Shown in pieces: positions 41,817 through 50,100 of a DNA stretch of 64,000 nt (positions are counted from its first letter, which is position 1; every line of letters begins with the position of its first letter). The notes beneath the pieces were generated by a model. The model saw nothing but the letters and a program-made list of their open reading frames with translations. It was not told the origin of the DNA and did not search any database. The DNA comes from Bradyrhizobium liaoningense (lineage in GTDB: Bacteria; Pseudomonadota; Alphaproteobacteria; Rhizobiales; Xanthobacteraceae), in contig NZ_JAFCJT010000010.1 in assembly GCF_018130785.1 (NCBI RefSeq), positions 124,001-188,000 of the forward strand. The letters are read 5' to 3'. The position numbers and the translations under genes were made by a program.

Positions 41817-42765
41817 TGCTCTCTCCCTGCTGCCATTTGCGGCGCGCCAGGCCGAAATAGGAAAACAGCGTCGCGAACACCAGGAACGGGATCATCGACA
41901 CCGCGATCGCCGCACCTTCGCCGAGCTCGCCGCCGGCGATGCCGCGCTGGAAGGCCAGCGTCGCCAGCAGATGGGTCGAGTTGCCGGGGCCGCCGCGGGT
42001 GATGGCGTAGACCAGCTGGAAGTCGGTGAAGGTGAAGATGATCGAGAAGGTCATGACGATGGCGAGGATCGGCATCATCATCGGGAAGGTGATGTAGCGG
42101 AAGCGCTGCCACGCGCTGGCGCCGTCGAGCATCGCGGCCTCGTAGAGCGAGGGCGAAATGGTCTGCAGGCCCGCCAGCAGCGAGATCGCGACGAAGGGAA
42201 TGCCGCGCCAGATATTGGCAGCGATCAGCGAGAAGCGCGCCGGCCAGGGCGAGCCGAGGAAATCGATGTTGCTCGTGCGCCAATGCAGCACGTCCACCAG
42301 CAAATAGGAGATGATCGAGAATTGCGGATCGTAGATCCACCAGAACGCCAGCGCCGAAAGCACCGTCGGCACGATCCATGGCAACAGGATGATCGCCCGC
42401 AGCAGGCTCTTGAACGGAAAATGGTTGTTGAGCAGCAGCGCGAGCCAGAAGCCGAGCGCGAACTTTCCGAAGGTCGCGATCCCGGTGTAGACGACGCTGT
42501 AGAACACCGCGTTCCACCACAGCGAGTCCGTGAGCAGGTACTGGAAGTTCTCGAGGCCGACATAGACGCCCTTGCGGCCGATCGTGGTGTCGGTGAACGC
42601 GAGCCAGATGCCGAGGCCGAGCGGATAGGTCAGGAACACCGCGAGCAGTCCGAGCGCGGGCGCAAGGCACATCGCGATCAGGAACGGCTTGTAGTCGAAC
42701 AGACGGACAAGCCAGTTTGGCTGCCGGTGGGCGAGGGCGAGAGGGGGAAGTGTGGTCACGGACAT
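41809..42765 (-). CDS. ABC sugar transporter permease, MalF-type (CUT1), system 2
   Basis: A 318-residue permease with six helices and an N-terminal cytoplasmic extension (about 1-30). The EAA loop is YEAAMLDGASAWQRFRYITFPM. The first periplasmic loop is moderate, as in MalF-type permeases of CUT1. A repeat palindrome (42801-42880) separates it from the binding-protein gene upstream. Pairs with the MalG-type subunit at 40917. Confidence 0.9.
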   Translation of the reverse strand: MSVTTLPPLALAHRQPNWLVRLFDYKPFLIAMCLAPALGLLAVFLTYPLGLGIWLAFTDTTIGRKGVYVGLENFQYLLTDSLWWNAVFYSVVYTGIATFGKFALGFWLALLLNNHFPFKSLLRAIILLPWIVPTVLSALAFWWIYDPQFSIISYLLVDVLHWRTSNIDFLGSPWPARFSLIAANIWRGIPFVAISLLAGLQTISPSLYEAAMLDGASAWQRFRYITFPMMMPILAIVMTFSIIFTFTDFQLVYAITRGGPGNSTHLLATLAFQRGIAGGELGEGAAIAVSMIPFLVFATLFSYFGLARRKWQQGESND

Positions 42766-42800
42766 TAGCGTGTTGTCCTGTTCTAGGCTTTCACCACGTC

Positions 42801-42880
42801 GTCATTGCGAGGAGCGAAGCGACGAAGCAATCCAGGTTGTCGCCGCGGGGACGGACTGGATTGCTTCGCTCGCAATGGCG
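42801..42880. repeat. palindromic repeat, copy C, inside the CUT1 operon
   Basis: An 80 bp element with outer arms gtcattgcgagg and ctcgcaatgg and inner arms gacgaagcaatcca and tggattgcttcg. It is the third copy of the family at 10969-11053 and 20108-20192. Here it lies within a putative operon, between the binding-protein gene and the permease genes, so it probably shapes the mRNA rather than fully ending it. Confidence 0.85.
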
Positions 42881-42884
42881 GTCT

Positions 42885-44228
42885 CTACTTCTGCCGCCGG
42901 AAGTACCGCTTGCAGCGCTGCTCGGCTTCCGCGGCTGCGGCCTCCGGCGTAGCAGCGCCGGTCGCGACCGACGCGCACATCTGGATCAGCACGTAGTCGG
43001 CGCTGACGGCGCCGGTCGCCGTCGAGATCGGGCCCCTGTAGCCGTCATAATAGGTGCTGTTCATGGTGTCCTTGAACAGCTTCACCTTGGGGTCCTGCGA
43101 CCACACGGCGGCATCGGCATAGGCGGCCAGCGGCTGGGCCCAGTAGCCGGAATTGGCGTTGAGCCACGGCTCGTACTGGTCCTTTTCCAGCATGTATTGC
43201 AGGAAGGCCTTTGCGGCGTTCGGATACTGGCTGTGCTTGAACACCATGGCGTTCAATGTCAGGCCCGCCATCGGCGAGATCTTGGCCACGCCCTTCGGCA
43301 GCAATTGGTGCTCGGTATCGTCGGCGATCGCCTTGGTCGCGGGATCGTTCTTCAGGGAGAAATACAGCGAGACGCCGTTGGCGCTCAGGGAGATTTCCTG
43401 TGAGGCGTAGGCGCGGTTGTTGCTGACGTCGTTCCACGAGGTCGTGCCGGGGATGAAGGTGGGGTAGAGCTGCTTGACCCAGTTCAGCGCGGCGATCGTC
43501 TCCTTGCTGTTGATGATGACGTTGCCCTCTTCGTCGAGCAGGGCGGCGTTGTGTGACCACAGTGCCCAGTTCGCAAAACCGTTGCCGTCGCCCTTGGCGT
43601 TGCCGAGTGCGAAGCCGGCCGGCTTACCGGCTTTCTGGAGCTTCTGGCAGAGGTCGACGATGCCGGCGTGGTCCTCCGGCACCTTGTCGAAGCCGACCGA
43701 TTGCAGGATCGATTTGCGGTAGATCAGGGGGCCGGCGGTGGCGCCGAACGGCAACCCGATCCAGGCGTCGCTCTTGTTCCTCTTGCCGTAGCGCTGCGCC
43801 AGCGGCAGCCAGCCGCCATAACGCTTGCCGACATAGTCGGCGACGTCGGTCAGCTCGATCAGCTTGTCGATATAGATGTGCGGAGCATCGGAGAAGCCGA
43901 TGATGATGTCGGGGCCGGCGCCGGAATTGGCTGTTACTGCGGTCTGCTGGTTGATGTCCTCCCAGCCGACGAAGTCGACCTTGACCTCGACCCCGGTCTC
44001 CTTGGTGAATTTGGCTGCGTTGGCGCGGAACACGTCTTCGTCGGCCTGGACGAAGCGCACCGGCCGCAGCATGCGCAGGGTTGCGCCTTTCTCGATCGGC
44101 AGTTTCGGTGCGGGGACGTCCGCGGCCTTGATTGCGGATTGAGCGTGCGCTGCAACACCGGTTGCCGCGAGCGCGGTAGCGGACAGGCCCAGAGCCAAGG
44201 CATCACGACGCGTGATGTCATTCCTCAT
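42885..44228 (-). CDS. ABC transporter sugar-binding protein (CUT1), system 2
   Basis: A 447-residue periplasmic binding protein. The signal is of the Tat type (MRNDITRRDALALGLSATAL, ending VAAHAQS). The family pattern of type 1 extracellular solute-binding proteins follows (EVKVDFVGWEDINQQTAVTANSGAGPDIIIGFSDAPH). The frame opens upstream to 44408, but the ATG at 44228 has gggaggaact ahead and is chosen. The operon is dehydrogenase, binding protein, MalF, MalG. The ligand is unknown; the linked dehydrogenase suggests a sugar acid or hydroxyacid. Confidence 0.9.
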   Translation of the reverse strand: MRNDITRRDALALGLSATALAATGVAAHAQSAIKAADVPAPKLPIEKGATLRMLRPVRFVQADEDVFRANAAKFTKETGVEVKVDFVGWEDINQQTAVTANSGAGPDIIIGFSDAPHIYIDKLIELTDVADYVGKRYGGWLPLAQRYGKRNKSDAWIGLPFGATAGPLIYRKSILQSVGFDKVPEDHAGIVDLCQKLQKAGKPAGFALGNAKGDGNGFANWALWSHNAALLDEEGNVIINSKETIAALNWVKQLYPTFIPGTTSWNDVSNNRAYASQEISLSANGVSLYFSLKNDPATKAIADDTEHQLLPKGVAKISPMAGLTLNAMVFKHSQYPNAAKAFLQYMLEKDQYEPWLNANSGYWAQPLAAYADAAVWSQDPKVKLFKDTMNSTYYDGYRGPISTATGAVSADYVLIQMCASVATGAATPEAAAAEAEQRCKRYFRRQK

Positions 44229-44314
44229 CAGTTCCTCCCTATGATGTCTCCCTTCCCGGCGTTGATCGCCGGTGAAGGGCCGTTCCGATTCCAGACGCGC
44301 TTGGCGCCGGCCGC

Positions 44315-45358
44315 CTAGCTGTTCGGTCCGCGATCCATGCTGACGGGCTGCCAGCGGCGGAGCGCGGTGCCTTGCAGCACCGACGGATTGACGCAGCTTA
44401 CCGGCCACATGCCCTGAAGCACCAGTGACAATTCGTAGCCCACGCGGCGCTTGCGCGCCTCGTCGAACCGTGCCGAGGCCGAGGCGACATGGGCGGTCAG
44501 CGTCACGTTCTCCATGCTGAGGATCGGGTTGTTGTGCGACGGCGGTTCCTTCTCCAGCACGTCGAGCGCGGCGTGCGCAATCCAGCCCTCCTGGAGCGCC
44601 TTGATCAGGCCTTCCTCGTCCACGGTGGCGCCGCGGCCGGTATTGATGAAGACCGAGCCCTTCTTCATCTGCCGGAAGTGCTTCTCGGTGAGCATGTGAT
44701 GCACCTCGGGTCGGGCGGGAGCGTGCATCGACACGAAGTCGGATTGCGACAGCACCTCGTTCAGCGTCGCCGGGATCACGCCGTGGTCGTACATCAGCGT
44801 TTCCTGGATGAAGGGATCGTAGGCCATCATGCGCAGGCCGAACGGGGCGGCGCGTTTCGCAACCGCACGCGCGACGCGGCCGAACGAGATGAAGCCGAGC
44901 GTCTGGCCCATCAGCCGCGGGATCTTGAGCAGCGCCGGCCGGCCTTCAGCCCAGCGCCCGTCGCGCACCATCCGATCCTGCTCGACCAGGCGGCGAAAGC
45001 CCGCGAGCAGCAGCATCATGGCGTGGTCGGCGACCTCTTCGATGAAGGTGTCGGGGATGTTGGTCACCGGGATTCCACGGGCTGTGGCGGCTTTCACGTC
45101 GACGCTGTCGACGCCGACTGAGCCGAGCGTGATGACCTTGCAGCTCTCCAGCGCGTCGATGATGTTTTTTGTGATCGGGATGCCCTTGGCGTAGATCGCG
45201 TCGGCATTCTTGGCGGCGGCGATGAACTCCGCCTCGTTGGCCGGCGCCTCGACGATCTCGGCATCGATCGGATCGAGCGCCTCGCGCTCGTAGGAATAAT
45301 CGCTGCCTGCGACCGTGAAGCTCGCGCCCTTCGGCGTCACCACCCTGTATTTCGGCAT
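44315..45358 (-). CDS. D-isomer-specific 2-hydroxyacid dehydrogenase family protein
   Basis: A 347-residue cytosolic oxidoreductase of the D-2-hydroxyacid dehydrogenase/CtBP-like family. The catalytic Arg (INTGRGATVDEEGLI), Glu (ALDVLEKEPPSHN) and His (LTAHVASASAR) are in place. The nucleotide motif, normally GxGxxG, reads LGFISFGRVARAV, with Ser and Ala replacing the first and last Gly. The enzyme may use NAD(P) with altered affinity. It lies 86 bp upstream of the sugar-binding protein gene on the same strand, so it may act on the imported compound. Ligand unknown. Confidence 0.85.
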   Translation of the reverse strand: MPKYRVVTPKGASFTVAGSDYSYEREALDPIDAEIVEAPANEAEFIAAAKNADAIYAKGIPITKNIIDALESCKVITLGSVGVDSVDVKAATARGIPVTNIPDTFIEEVADHAMMLLLAGFRRLVEQDRMVRDGRWAEGRPALLKIPRLMGQTLGFISFGRVARAVAKRAAPFGLRMMAYDPFIQETLMYDHGVIPATLNEVLSQSDFVSMHAPARPEVHHMLTEKHFRQMKKGSVFINTGRGATVDEEGLIKALQEGWIAHAALDVLEKEPPSHNNPILSMENVTLTAHVASASARFDEARKRRVGYELSLVLQGMWPVSCVNPSVLQGTALRRWQPVSMDRGPNS

Positions 45359-45619
45359 TTCTTGCTCCCGATTTGGTTTGTCGGTTCTTGTTGCGGGCCC
45401 GGCCTTCTTGGCGGGCCTTTGCGTCTTTTACGCGAAATCGACGTGCGCGCGTACAATTCCCGGTTGCTGTCGCCAAGATAAATTGCCGGATTTGGCGCCA
45501 TCGTCCGGGCTTCTACGGAGGCACGTAAGTAACTTGCTAAGGGGTCGCACACTAAAACTTGATTCAATTTCGATCGATTCACTCGCGTGCCCGTATTCCT
45601 TTTTCTCCGGAGCCATCCC

Positions 45620-47305
45620 GTGAAGTTGAGCAATCTGAAGATCGCCTCCAAGCTCGGTATTCTTGTCGGCGTCACCTTGTTGGGTCTGTGCATCTCCGGT
45701 CTTCTCGCCGGTTATCTGATGAAGCGCGAGATGGTGAATGCGCGCATCGACCAGGCGAAGTCGATCGTCGACCTCGGCCGCAACTACGCCGCGGCGCTGA
45801 AGAAGCGCGTCGATGCCGGCGAACTGACCAAGGACGCGGCGCTGGCCGACCTTCGCCGCTACGGCAACGCGATGACCTACGACAACGGCTCGGGCTATCT
45901 GTTCGGCACGTCCTATGACGGCATCACCCAGCTCGCGCCCGATCCGAAGCAGATCGGCACCAACCGCATGGATGTCGTGACCAACGGCCGCAAGCTGTCC
46001 GTCGAGCTGATGGAGGGCGTCAAGGCCAACGGCTCCATCCTGCTGTACTATGAATATGTGAAGCCCGGCCAGGAGACCCCGATCCGCAAGATCGGTTACG
46101 CAGTCGCCGTTCCCGGCTTCGACATGTATCTCGGCACCGGCGCCTATCTCGACGACATCGACGCCAAGATGGGCCCGGTGTTCTGGTCGCTCGGCCTCGC
46201 CATGCTCGGCATCGTCATCGTCGCCGGCGGCGTCGCCTGGATGATCGGCCGCAGCATCAGCCGCCCGCTCGCCCTGCTCGGGACCCGCATGAAGGATCTC
46301 GCCGATGGCAAGCTCGAGGGTGAGATTCCCGGCGTCGGCCGCGGTGACGAGGTCGGCGCGATGGCTGCCACCGTCCAGATCTTCAAGGACAACGCGGTCC
46401 GCATCCGCGACCTCGAGAAGACCGAGGCGGCTGCGAAGGAGCGCGCCGCGGCGGAACGCCGCAGCGCGATGGAAGGCATCGCCAACGACTTCGAACGCAG
46501 TGTCAACGGCATCGTCCGCTCGGTCTCCTCGGCCGCCGCCGGCATGCAGTCGACGGCGCAGTCGATGACCGCGACCGCGAGCGACGCCTCGTCGCGTGCC
46601 GCGACCGTCGGTGCGGCCTCGTCGAAGGCCTCGGGCAATGTCGGCACGGTTGCCGCCGCCGCCGAAGAGCTGTCGAGCTCGGTTGCGGAAATCTCCCGCC
46701 AGGTCACCCGTTCGACCGAGGTCGCGAGCCGCGCCGTCAGCGACGCCGAACGCACCAACGCCACCGTGCAGGTGCTCTCGACCGGCGCCGAGAAGATCGG
46801 CGAGGTCGTCAAGCTGATCCACTCGATCGCGGCGCAGACCAACCTGCTCGCGCTCAACGCCACCATCGAGGCGGCGCGCGCCGGCGAGTCCGGTCGCGGC
46901 TTCGCGGTCGTCGCCTCCGAGGTCAAGGCGCTGGCGAACCAGACCGCGAAGGCGACCGAGGAAATCTCCGCGCAAGTGGCGGCGATGCAGACCTCGACCA
47001 GCGACGCGGTCACGGCGATCTCCGGCATCACCCAGACCATCGCCGAGATGAGCGAGATCACTGCCGGCATTTCCGCCTCGATCGAGCAGCAGGGCGAGGC
47101 GACCCGCGAGATCGCCCGCAACATCCAGTCGGTCGCGGCCGGTTCGAGCGAGATCAACGCCCATATCGGCAGCGTCACCTCGGCCGCCGAAGCGACCGGC
47201 TCTGCTGCCACCGACGTGCTCACCAACGCCCGCGAGCTGGACAATCAGTCCGGCGCGCTGCGCAGCGCGGTCGACGGCTTCCTCGCCAAGGTCCGCGCCG
47301 CGTAA
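45620..47305 (+). CDS. methyl-accepting chemotaxis protein, Cache type
   Basis: A 561-residue membrane chemoreceptor. The first membrane helix (about 10-32, KLGILVGVTLLGLCISGLLAG) is followed by a single Cache sensor domain (about 50-170) with the NGSGYLFGTSYDGITQLAPDP loop. The second helix (about 185-205) precedes HAMP (about 210-260) and the long signalling coiled coil. The tip is conserved: AQTNLLALNATIEAARAGESGRGFAVVASEVKALANQTA. Cache sensors of this type bind small organic ligands such as carboxylates. The GTG at 45620 has ccggag ahead and is preferred over the extended frame from 45587. A repeat follows the stop. Confidence 0.93.
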   Translation: MKLSNLKIASKLGILVGVTLLGLCISGLLAGYLMKREMVNARIDQAKSIVDLGRNYAAALKKRVDAGELTKDAALADLRRYGNAMTYDNGSGYLFGTSYDGITQLAPDPKQIGTNRMDVVTNGRKLSVELMEGVKANGSILLYYEYVKPGQETPIRKIGYAVAVPGFDMYLGTGAYLDDIDAKMGPVFWSLGLAMLGIVIVAGGVAWMIGRSISRPLALLGTRMKDLADGKLEGEIPGVGRGDEVGAMAATVQIFKDNAVRIRDLEKTEAAAKERAAAERRSAMEGIANDFERSVNGIVRSVSSAAAGMQSTAQSMTATASDASSRAATVGAASSKASGNVGTVAAAAEELSSSVAEISRQVTRSTEVASRAVSDAERTNATVQVLSTGAEKIGEVVKLIHSIAAQTNLLALNATIEAARAGESGRGFAVVASEVKALANQTAKATEEISAQVAAMQTSTSDAVTAISGITQTIAEMSEITAGISASIEQQGEATREIARNIQSVAAGSSEINAHIGSVTSAAEATGSAATDVLTNARELDNQSGALRSAVDGFLAKVRAA

Positions 47306-47324
47306 AGCCGAACGCACGGAATTC

Positions 47325-47416
47325 GTAGGGTGGGCAAAGGCGCGCAAGCGACGTGCCCACCTTTTTTTGAGTCCGTGGTGATGGATGGTGGGCACGCTTC
47401 GCTTTGCCGACCCTAC
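47325..47416. repeat. intergenic repeat gtagggtgggcaaag...ccctac
   Basis: A 92 bp element with long near-inverted arms: gtagggtgggcaaaggcgcg at the left, and acgcttcgctttgccgaccctac at the right. It lies between the converging chemoreceptor and TctC genes. The right end includes the cta that reads as the TAG stop of the TctC-type gene (47413-47415). Such a repeat is familiar from Bradyrhizobium genomes, from memory. Confidence 0.75.
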
Positions 47417-48390
47417 TGCTTCTCGATCTTCGCGTTCGTGATCAGCTTCTCCCACAGCACCAGCTGCTCGTTCACGAAGGTGCCGAGCTGCTCCGGCGTG
47501 CCGGAGAACGCATCCATGCCGAGCGTGGCGAGCTGGGCCTTGATCTCCGGCTTCTCGACGATCTTCCTGATCTCGGCGTTCAGTCTGGTCACGATCTCCT
47601 TGGGCATGCCGGCGGGGCCGAAATAGCCCTGCCACGACGAGATGTCGAAATCGGGCACGCCGGCTTCCTGCATCGAGGGCAGGTTCGGCACCAGCGGCGA
47701 GCGGTCCTTGGTGGTGACGGCGAGCGCGCGCAACGCGTTGCCGTTGACGTGGGGAAGGCCGGTCAGGATGTCCACGAACATCATCGAGACGCGCCCACCC
47801 ATGACGTCATTGAGCGCCGGCGGCGAGCTCTTGTAGGGCACGTGCAGGAGGTCGAGCCCGGCATTGTGCGCAAAGGTCGCGCCCGACACGATCGCCGAGG
47901 ACGAGCCCGAAGCGTAGCTCAGCTTGCCCGGATTGGCCTTGCCGTAGGCGACGAGCTCGCCGACGGTCTTGGCCGGCACCTCCGGATGAATCACCAGCAT
48001 GAAGGGCAGGTCGCCGGTCCGCGCGATCGGGGTGAAATCCTTGACGGGATCGTAGGTCAGGCTCTTGAGCAGATAGGGATTGGCCGAATGCGTGGTGTTG
48101 GTCGTCACCAGCAGCGTGTAGCCGTCGGGGGCGGCGCGCGCGACATAGGTCGCGGCGATCATGCCGTTGGCGCCCGCCTTGTTCTCGATCACGATACCGA
48201 CGCCGAGCGCCTGCGACAAATGCTGCGAGATCAGCCGTGTCGTGGTGTCGGTGCCGCTGCCGGCCGCGAATGGCAGCACCAGCGTGATGTTGCGGCTAGG
48301 ATAATTGTCGGCCTGCGCGGCAGATGCGGCGGCGAGGCACAGCGCGGCGGTGCCGATCGTGCGCAGGTTTCGAAGCAGCCCTGAAAGCAT
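47413..48390 (-). CDS. TctC-family (Bug) periplasmic binding protein
   Basis: A 325-residue tripartite tricarboxylate transporter binding protein. The signal (about 1-25, ending ASAAQADNYP) is followed by the TctC start YPSRNITLVLPFAAGSGTDTTTRLIS and VENKAGANGMIAATYVARAAPDGYTLLV. These bind carboxylic acids or amides. No TctA/TctB membrane genes are adjacent, the usual orphan situation for Bug proteins in this group. The frame extends to 48438, but the ATG at 48390 has agaggga ahead. The stop lies within a repeat. Confidence 0.9.
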   Translation of the reverse strand: MLSGLLRNLRTIGTAALCLAAASAAQADNYPSRNITLVLPFAAGSGTDTTTRLISQHLSQALGVGIVIENKAGANGMIAATYVARAAPDGYTLLVTTNTTHSANPYLLKSLTYDPVKDFTPIARTGDLPFMLVIHPEVPAKTVGELVAYGKANPGKLSYASGSSSAIVSGATFAHNAGLDLLHVPYKSSPPALNDVMGGRVSMMFVDILTGLPHVNGNALRALAVTTKDRSPLVPNLPSMQEAGVPDFDISSWQGYFGPAGMPKEIVTRLNAEIRKIVEKPEIKAQLATLGMDAFSGTPEQLGTFVNEQLVLWEKLITNAKIEKQ

Positions 48391-48487
48391 GTGTGGTCGT
48401 TCCCTCTTTTTCGTTGGCGGGGAACCTAGCCGGTCCACTTCAAAATCGGAAGACGGCAGGCGGGCACAGCGCGCCCGCGCCGCGGAA

Positions 48488-49423
48488 TTATTTCACCGCG
48501 GAACCCTGGCGTGAGGCGATCACGACGCCGGCGAGCACGAGCGCATAGCCGATCAAATGAAACGGCTGGAGCTTCTCGCCGAGCAGGATGATCGCCATCG
48601 CCGAGCCGAACACCGGCACCAGATGGAAGAACGGCGCGGCGCGGTTCGGGCCGATCAGCGCGACGCCGCGGTTGAAGAACAGATAGGCGAGCGTCGAGGG
48701 GAAGATCAGGATGTAGCCGAGCGTTGCCAGCGTCACGGTGTCGAACTGCATGACATTGCCGCTCCAGGCTTCCCAGATCGCGGTGGGCAGCAGCATCATC
48801 GCGCCGCAGCAGGTGGTGAAGGAGAGAAAGGAGAGCTGATGAACTTTCGGCCGTCGCGGGATGAACGCGGAGTAGATTCCGAACGCCACCAGCGAGGAGG
48901 CGAACATGATATCGCCCCTGTTGAAGCTGATGCTCGCCAGCGCTGCGAGATCGCCGCGCAGGATGATGACGAGCACGCCGAGCAGCGAGATCGCGATGCC
49001 GGCGAGCTGTCCGCCGGTCAGCCGCACGCCGAACAGCACCAGCGACCACAGCGCGACGAACAGCGGTCCGGCCGACTGGATCAGCAGCGCGTTCAGCGCC
49101 TCCGTGTATTGCAGCGCCCAGTACGAGATCGCGTTGTTGAACGCAAAGCCGACCAGCGACAGGAACAGCATCAGCGGCAGGCTCTTGCGCAAATTCGGCC
49201 AGTCGCGCTTGAGATGCGGCCAGGCGAATGGCAACAAGATCAGGAACACCCCGAACCAGCGGATCGTCGTCACCGTCAGCGGCGGCACATGCGCGCCGAC
49301 ATGGCGCGCGAGCACGATGTTGCCGGCCCAGAACAGCGAGCTCAGGCTGAGCAGCAGATAAGGCTGGTTGTTGAGCCAACTGGCCGGATTCGAGGCCTTT
49401 GGCGCGGGCGAAGCAATCGTCAT
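48488..49423 (-). CDS. EamA/DMT family transporter, copy 1
   Basis: A 311-residue membrane protein with about ten helices and two EamA repeats, each starting with a hydrophobic segment of the LLLSLSSLFWAGNIVLAR kind. The second half contains YALVLAGVVIASR at the end. Likely a drug/metabolite exporter. It is clearly paralogous to the protein at 50101-51033, sharing runs such as NRAAPFFHLVPVFGS and PSTLAYLFFNRGV. A longer frame (to 49465) is also open. Confidence 0.87.
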   Translation of the reverse strand: MTIASPAPKASNPASWLNNQPYLLLSLSSLFWAGNIVLARHVGAHVPPLTVTTIRWFGVFLILLPFAWPHLKRDWPNLRKSLPLMLFLSLVGFAFNNAISYWALQYTEALNALLIQSAGPLFVALWSLVLFGVRLTGGQLAGIAISLLGVLVIILRGDLAALASISFNRGDIMFASSLVAFGIYSAFIPRRPKVHQLSFLSFTTCCGAMMLLPTAIWEAWSGNVMQFDTVTLATLGYILIFPSTLAYLFFNRGVALIGPNRAAPFFHLVPVFGSAMAIILLGEKLQPFHLIGYALVLAGVVIASRQGSAVK

Positions 49424-49489
49424 TGGCGTTGGATGCGACCTTGCGCCGGATTCTTGTTGTGACACAAGTCTCGCAGCCGCAAGGCTACA

Positions 49490-49918
49490 ATGCAGGCATG
49501 GCTTGGGGAGGTGTCATTGGCGGTTAATATGTTGAACATCGAGGGCCTGGAGCGGCTCGATGCAAATGCGCCGGTCGTGATGCTGAACCTGATGCGTTTT
49601 CACGCGCACTCGCGCGATGGCGACGGTTCGGGCTGGGACGCATATCTTCGTTACAGTGCGATCACGGTGCCCATGATCAGGGCACGCGGCGGCACGCTGC
49701 TCTGGACCGGCGAAGCGAAGGCAGTCGCACTCGGCCCGCATGATGGCAACGACTGGGATTTCGTCGCGCTGGTCTATTACCCGACGGTTGCGGCTTTCAT
49801 CGACATGATGACGTCGGAGGCTTACGAGACGCAGGCCGACCCGCATCGCGTCAACGGCTGCGCCGAGCACGTGATCATTGCCACGCGCGAGGCGTACAGC
49901 AAGTTCAGGATGAAGTAG
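49490..49918 (+). CDS. DUF1330-type small protein
   Basis: A 142-residue cytosolic protein that resembles DUF1330 proteins (dimeric alpha/beta barrel), with APVVMLNLMRFHAH, YLRYSAITVPMIRARGGTLLWTGEA and FVALVYYPTVAAFIDMMTSEAYE. An aagg before ATG 49490 supports that start; the first 13 residues are not typical of the family, so the GTG at 49511, the TTG at 49517 or the ATG at 49529 are also possible starts. Enzymatic role is not established. It lies between the two EamA genes, divergent from the first and converging with the second. Confidence 0.77.
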   Translation: MQAWLGEVSLAVNMLNIEGLERLDANAPVVMLNLMRFHAHSRDGDGSGWDAYLRYSAITVPMIRARGGTLLWTGEAKAVALGPHDGNDWDFVALVYYPTVAAFIDMMTSEAYETQADPHRVNGCAEHVIIATREAYSKFRMK

Positions 49919-49943
49919 TTGCCGTCTGTCGAGCGGCGGCTCT

Positions 49944-50098
49944 TCCCCTCTCCCCTTGTGGGAGAGGGTGGCTCGCCGCGTAGCGGCGAGACGGGTGAGG
50001 GGTCTCTTTCCGCGAGTCCGCCTCTCGATTTGAGTCTGCGGAAGCAACCTCTCATCCGGCGCTTCGCGCCACCTTCTCCCACAAGGGGAGAAGGAAGA
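49944..50098. repeat. long inverted repeat between DUF1330 gene and EamA copy 2
   Basis: About 155 bp. The left half includes cctctccccttgtgggagaggg with gccgcgtagcggcgagacgg. The right half includes gcgcttcgcgcc and ttctcccacaaggggagaag. Outer arms tctccccttgtggga and tctcccacaaggggaga are complementary. It resembles a dispersed Bradyrhizobium repeat, from memory. No gene. Confidence 0.7.
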
Positions 50099-50100
50099 AG

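Noticed and set aside
45428..47635. 735-codon open frame on the minus strand across the chemoreceptor gene
   Set aside because: Shadow of the chemoreceptor; composition is repetitive (Arg/Asp/Gly) and it overlaps the real gene's conserved tip.
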